Assembly (NCBI GenBank): GCA_016791045.1
Contig: JAEUNO010000032.1
Span: forward strand, 158,288 to 222,287
Reading direction: 5' to 3'
Source: Methyloversatilis sp.
Lineage (GTDB): Bacteria > Pseudomonadota > Gammaproteobacteria > Burkholderiales > Rhodocyclaceae
DNA length: 64,000 nt
Part shown: positions 61,682 through 64,000 of the stretch, in pieces
Numbering within the stretch: the stretch's first letter is position 1
Layout of the letters: each line of letters opens with the position of its first letter
Notes under the pieces: model-generated
Told to the model about the DNA's origin: nothing
The model's database searches: none
The model's input: the letters and a program-made list of their open reading frames with translations, nothing else
Made by a program: the position numbers and the translations under genes

Positions 61682-62799
61682 TCACCTGCTTCTGACCTTT
61701 CGGACCAGTTGAAACTTGAGTGGATGGCTTCCAACAGCAGAGAGGAAGTCATGCGCAAGGGCCGTTTTTCGGAAGAGCAGATGGTCAAGATCCTTCGCGA
61801 AGCTGACAAGGCGCCGGTGGCGGAGGTGTCGAAGAAGCACGGGGTCAGCGAGCAGACGATCTACACATGGAGAAAGCGCTTCGGCGCGATTAACGCCGAT
61901 GAGGTCAAGCGTCTGCGCCAGCTCGAAGTGGAGAACGCCCGGCTCAAGAAGATGCTTGCAGAAGGTAAAGGGTTGTCCAGGCGGCGTGCCTGCGCGCTGC
62001 TCAACGTATCGCGCTCCTGCCTGGGTTATGTGTCGCGACTGGATGTTAGGGATCGGCCGGTGATCGAGCAGATGCAGAAGCTGGCGGGTCAGTACCCACG
62101 GTACGGCTACCGGCGCATTCGTATCTTCCTGCGCCGTGCCGGACTCAGTCTGAGCATTGGGCGCACCTGGCGGCTGTGGGCCAAGGCGGGCTTGCAGGTG
62201 CCGCGCAAACGACCGCGGCGGCGGGTGGCAAGCCAGCGGGACCAAATGCAACGTGCGCCCGCAGCAAACCATGTGTGGGCGTACGACTTTGTGTTCGACA
62301 CCTGCGCCAACAGTCAGCAACTCAAGTGCCTGACGGTGATCGACGAACACACGCGGGAGGCACTGGCGATCGATGTGGCGGGCAGCATTCGTTCGGAGCG
62401 CGTAGTCGAGGTACTGAGCCGGCTGATCAGCGAACGCGGTGCGCCGAAGTTTCTGCGCTCTGACAATGGCCCGGAGTTCGTCTCGACCCGGTTGTTGCAG
62501 TGGGCCGCGGACGAGGGCTTGCAGATGGCGCTGTCGCAACCGGGCAAGCCGTGGCAGAACGGTACCGATGAGAGTTTCAACGGCAAGTTTCGCGACGAGT
62601 GCCTGTCGATGGAATACCTCCGAAACCGCACGGAAGCGCGGGTCGTGATCGAACAATGGCGGCGCCATTACAAGGCAGTACGACCGCACTCTGCACTGGG
62701 CTACCTGACCCCGGCGCAGTTCGTCGAATCCCTGTCCGGCAAGGACCACGAAGCCACTTCTCTCAAGTAATTCGTGGTCCGAAGAATCGGGGCAGGTCA
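61682..62799 (+). mobile_element. IS3-family insertion sequence (approximate ends)
   Basis: Imperfect inverted ends of about 38 bases flank the transposase. The left (from 61682) and the reverse complement of the right (from 62799) share ACCTGC, TTCGGACCA after one offset base, and ACTTGAG at matching places. The right end begins TGACCTGC; the left reads TCACCTGC. The flanking bases show no clear duplication, so the ends may be decayed. At 1.1 kb it is shorter than usual IS407-type elements. Confidence 0.75.
61751..62770 (+). CDS. IS3-family transposase, OrfA and OrfB fused in one frame
   Basis: Starting at ATG 61751 (AGAGGAAG upstream) the product is 339 residues. The OrfA part (1-72) is the helix-turn-helix (EEQMVKILREADKAPVAEVS, SEQTIYTWRKRFG) and the first half of the leucine zipper (LRQLEVENARLKKMLAE). 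The OrfB part continues at GLSRRRACALLNVSRS and has the DDE triad in YDFVFD, RSDNGPEF and DESFNGKFRDE. About 40 residues at the end of OrfA and start of OrfB, and the usual frameshift site, are missing. Confidence 0.85.
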   Translation: MRKGRFSEEQMVKILREADKAPVAEVSKKHGVSEQTIYTWRKRFGAINADEVKRLRQLEVENARLKKMLAEGKGLSRRRACALLNVSRSCLGYVSRLDVRDRPVIEQMQKLAGQYPRYGYRRIRIFLRRAGLSLSIGRTWRLWAKAGLQVPRKRPRRRVASQRDQMQRAPAANHVWAYDFVFDTCANSQQLKCLTVIDEHTREALAIDVAGSIRSERVVEVLSRLISERGAPKFLRSDNGPEFVSTRLLQWAADEGLQMALSQPGKPWQNGTDESFNGKFRDECLSMEYLRNRTEARVVIEQWRRHYKAVRPHSALGYLTPAQFVESLSGKDHEATSLK

Positions 62800-62877
62800 C
62801 GACCTCCCTGAAATATTTATTCTATGGATCGTGCGGACAGCAAGATGAAATCACTCTCTTGCCGCCCGTCGATTTTG

Positions 62878-63222
62878 TTATTTGGCTGGTTCGAAATGGA
62901 CGACTGTGATGGCACCATTTACGGTGTCGGCCATGAAGCGAATCTTATCGCCGGACTTCATTTGGTCCAACCAGACGGCATTGGAAACCTTGAAGACCAT
63001 GGTCATCGCCCGCATGTTCAGGTTGGTTAGCGGGCCGTGCGACAAGGTCACCTTGCCAGCGGCCTTGTCTACTTTTTTGACCTGGCCGTCGACCATTTGC
63101 ATTTCAGCGGACGCGGCGGCCGGTGCAGCCATGGCATGGCCGGCATGGTCGCCTGCAGCCTGGACCGAAACGGCACCAAGGGAGGCAAAGGCAATCAGGG
63201 AGGCGGTGATGAGTGTTTTCAT
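62878..63222 (-). CDS. CusF-like periplasmic copper-binding protein
   Basis: The 114-residue protein has a signal peptide (cut near VQA), a His/Ala/Met linker (GDHAGHAMAAP) and a CusF/EfeM-type small OB barrel. In E. coli CusF, copper(I) is held by His36, Trp44, Met47 and Met49. Equivalent positions here are His62, Met70, Met73 and Met75, so the capping tryptophan is replaced by methionine. It lies 18 bases after the DUF411 gene and is probably co-transcribed. Confidence 0.88.
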   Translation of the reverse strand: MKTLITASLIAFASLGAVSVQAAGDHAGHAMAAPAAASAEMQMVDGQVKKVDKAAGKVTLSHGPLTNLNMRAMTMVFKVSNAVWLDQMKSGDKIRFMADTVNGAITVVHFEPAK

Positions 63223-63240
63223 GGATTTCTCCTGTTGGGA

Positions 63241-63681
63241 TCAATGTTTGGCAAAGATGCTGGTTTCACCGCCGGACTGGACAAGCAGCGTGTTGTAGGG
63301 AACGGGTTTCGAACTTTCCATGCCTGGTGAACCGGGGGACATCGAGGGAACCACGATGCCGAGGGCTTTCGGTTTTTCCTTGAGCAGACGCTGGATGTCT
63401 GCAACCGGCACGTGGCCTTCGACCACATAGCCGGCTACCTTGGCGGTGTGGCAGGAGCCGAGGCGGTCTGGCATCCCCAAACGCTGGCGAGCAGCCGGAA
63501 TATCGACGACATCATGAGTGCGCACGGGAAACCCCGCCTGCTGCAAGTGCTTAAACCATTTTTCACAACATCCACAATACGGACTCTTGTAGACGTCGAC
63601 CGTATCGGCAGCGCTGGCTGTCAAGCTGATGCCGGCCCCCAGAAACAATACCGCCAGGAGAACAGTTACCGGCTTGACCAT
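63241..63681 (-). CDS. DUF411 metal-binding exported protein
   Basis: The 146-residue product has a signal peptide (ending TASAAD) and the CGCC motif (Cys36, Cys38, Cys39) in YKSPYCGCCEKWFKHL, followed by conserved GSCHTAKVAGYVVEGHVP. DUF411 proteins are often found next to copper or other metal efflux genes and have a thioredoxin-like appearance. The role is unknown; a periplasmic metal chaperone is plausible. A CopR-like palindrome lies 72 bases upstream. Confidence 0.88.
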   Translation of the reverse strand: MVKPVTVLLAVLFLGAGISLTASAADTVDVYKSPYCGCCEKWFKHLQQAGFPVRTHDVVDIPAARQRLGMPDRLGSCHTAKVAGYVVEGHVPVADIQRLLKEKPKALGIVVPSMSPGSPGMESSKPVPYNTLLVQSGGETSIFAKH

Positions 63682-63752
63682 GGAAACACCCCTATCATTG
63701 AGTTAATGGGGGCAGTATGGCGAAGCAATACCATCAGGAGACTGACTCTTTG

Positions 63753-63768
63753 ATTACATTTTTGTAAT
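63753..63768. promoter_or_regulatory. CopR/CusR-like palindrome upstream of the DUF411-cusF genes
   Basis: ATTACA-TTTT-TGTAAT is a perfect 6+4+6 palindrome, resembling boxes bound by copper-responsive CopR/CusR-type response regulators. It lies between the partial gene ending at 63803 and the DUF411 start at 63681. Confidence 0.5.
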
Positions 63769-63802
63769 TTTCACGAGTGGCACTTGCTTCGACTTTTTCA
63801 GG

Positions 63803-64000
63803 TCAATGCTTATGCTCTTCATCATGCTCCGCTGCCAGCGGGGAAAACCGGGCCTGCTCGGTCTTTTTATCCGGGAAAACGATGGAGACAACCACCTTCA
63901 TATGGCCATCGGAGACATACTTGCCAACCCCGCTCAGCTTGTTGTCGCCGGCCGGAGAGAGCGGCACCGTCACTTTCGACTTGCCGGCCAGAATCGTTGC
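63803..64000 (-). CDS. C-terminal part of a protein in the metal-resistance cluster (partial)
   Basis: The last 65 codons of a gene whose 5' part lies outside the window. The visible residues include TILAGKSKVTVPLSPAGDN, SDGHMKVVVSIVFPDKK and a His/Glu-rich tail (AAEHDEEHKH). Similar small beta-rich proteins with His-rich tails occur in copper and heavy-metal efflux operons of betaproteobacteria, but I cannot name the family. It is on the same strand as the two metal genes. Confidence 0.6.
   Translation of the reverse strand, partial: ATILAGKSKVTVPLSPAGDNKLSGVGKYVSDGHMKVVVSIVFPDKKTEQARFSPLAAEHDEEHKH

Larger units (their letters stand above)
61607..64000. mobile_element. Left part of a Tn3-family transposon carrying copper genes (continues beyond window)
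   Basis: The segment begins with a Tn21-like terminal repeat that interrupts eamA, and continues to the window edge. It contains an IS3-family insertion, a cusF-like gene, a DUF411 gene and another partial gene, all unlike the housekeeping neighbours and on the minus strand. No tnpA, tnpR or second repeat is seen, so they would lie beyond 64000. The extent is inferred. Confidence 0.65.

Noticed and set aside
61670-62810. Target-site duplication around the IS3-family element
   Set aside because: Flanks read GAAC on the left and CGAC on the right; no 3-4 bp direct repeat is convincing, so the element's ends or flanks have changed.
1-64000. CRISPR array, prophage or rRNA operon
   Set aside because: No regularly spaced direct repeats, phage structural genes or rRNA sequence were seen.

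Overview
This is a GC-rich, densely coded bacterial chromosome segment. Gene content and order (rimP-nusA-infB-rbfA-truB-rpsO-pnp, rdgC, a long-form trpS, minCDE, parE-parC) fit a betaproteobacterium. A Rhodocyclales-like lineage is my best guess, but it is inference only. No gene-free stretch exceeds about 260 bases, and most neighbours are separated by a few bases or overlap. Coding runs in blocks: minus strand from 1 to 29.7 kb (except rdgC and gcvH), mostly plus strand from 29.9 to 61.6 kb, then a mobile segment.

Regions: (1) 1-4 kb, topoisomerase IV (parE, then parC cut by the window edge). (2) 4.2-8.3 kb, rdgC, then a GspG-like pseudopilin gene directly upstream of a GAF/GGDEF/EAL receptor. 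(3) 8.46-8.78 kb, tRNA-His, tRNA-Arg and tRNA-Pro. (4) 8.9-17.5 kb, the transcription/translation operon, with a leader hairpin before rimP and an attenuator-like hairpin between rpsO and pnp. (5) 17.6-23.5 kb, trpS-scpA-scpB-rluB, a site-2-type protease, yciO and an rnm-like PHP exonuclease. gcvH is divergent. (6) 24-29.7 kb, ppx followed by an Mla-type lipid transport operon ending in a GAF protein; ppk is divergent, with a possible Pho box. (7) 32-39 kb, small envelope proteins, a variant Hsp33, minCDE, two c-type cytochromes and an AcuI-like reductase.

(8) 39.2-47.8 kb is the most unusual chromosomal block. Eight co-directional genes, seven of them joined by stop/start overlaps or an 11-base or smaller gap, encode an ArsS-type radical SAM protein, a sodium:solute symporter, a degenerate calcineurin-like phosphoesterase, a TVP38 membrane domain fused to an FAD disulfide reductase, two glycosyltransferase-like enzymes of the rSAM/selenodomain-associated families, a periplasmic DUF3047 protein and a SelD-linked type FAD oxidoreductase. 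No arsM or selD is visible. A tRNA 2-selenouridine synthase gene (selU) lies about 1.5 kb further on.

(9) 47.9-61.3 kb carries ybbA/tesA (divergent, with overlapping start codons), selU, a methyltransferase, a PAS histidine kinase, a PatZ-like acyl-CoA synthetase/acetyltransferase, tag, a ligase-associated Lhr-type helicase with pdeM, and the NAD(P)HX repair enzyme nnr. (10) From 61.6 kb to the end, an EamA transporter gene is cut at a sequence that reads as a Tn3-family (Tn21-like) terminal inverted repeat. Inside lies an IS3-family element whose two ORFs are fused by an apparent internal deletion, then copper-type cargo: a CusF-like protein, a DUF411 protein, a CopR-like palindrome and the end of another gene. 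The natural reading is a copper-resistance transposon entering the window from the right.
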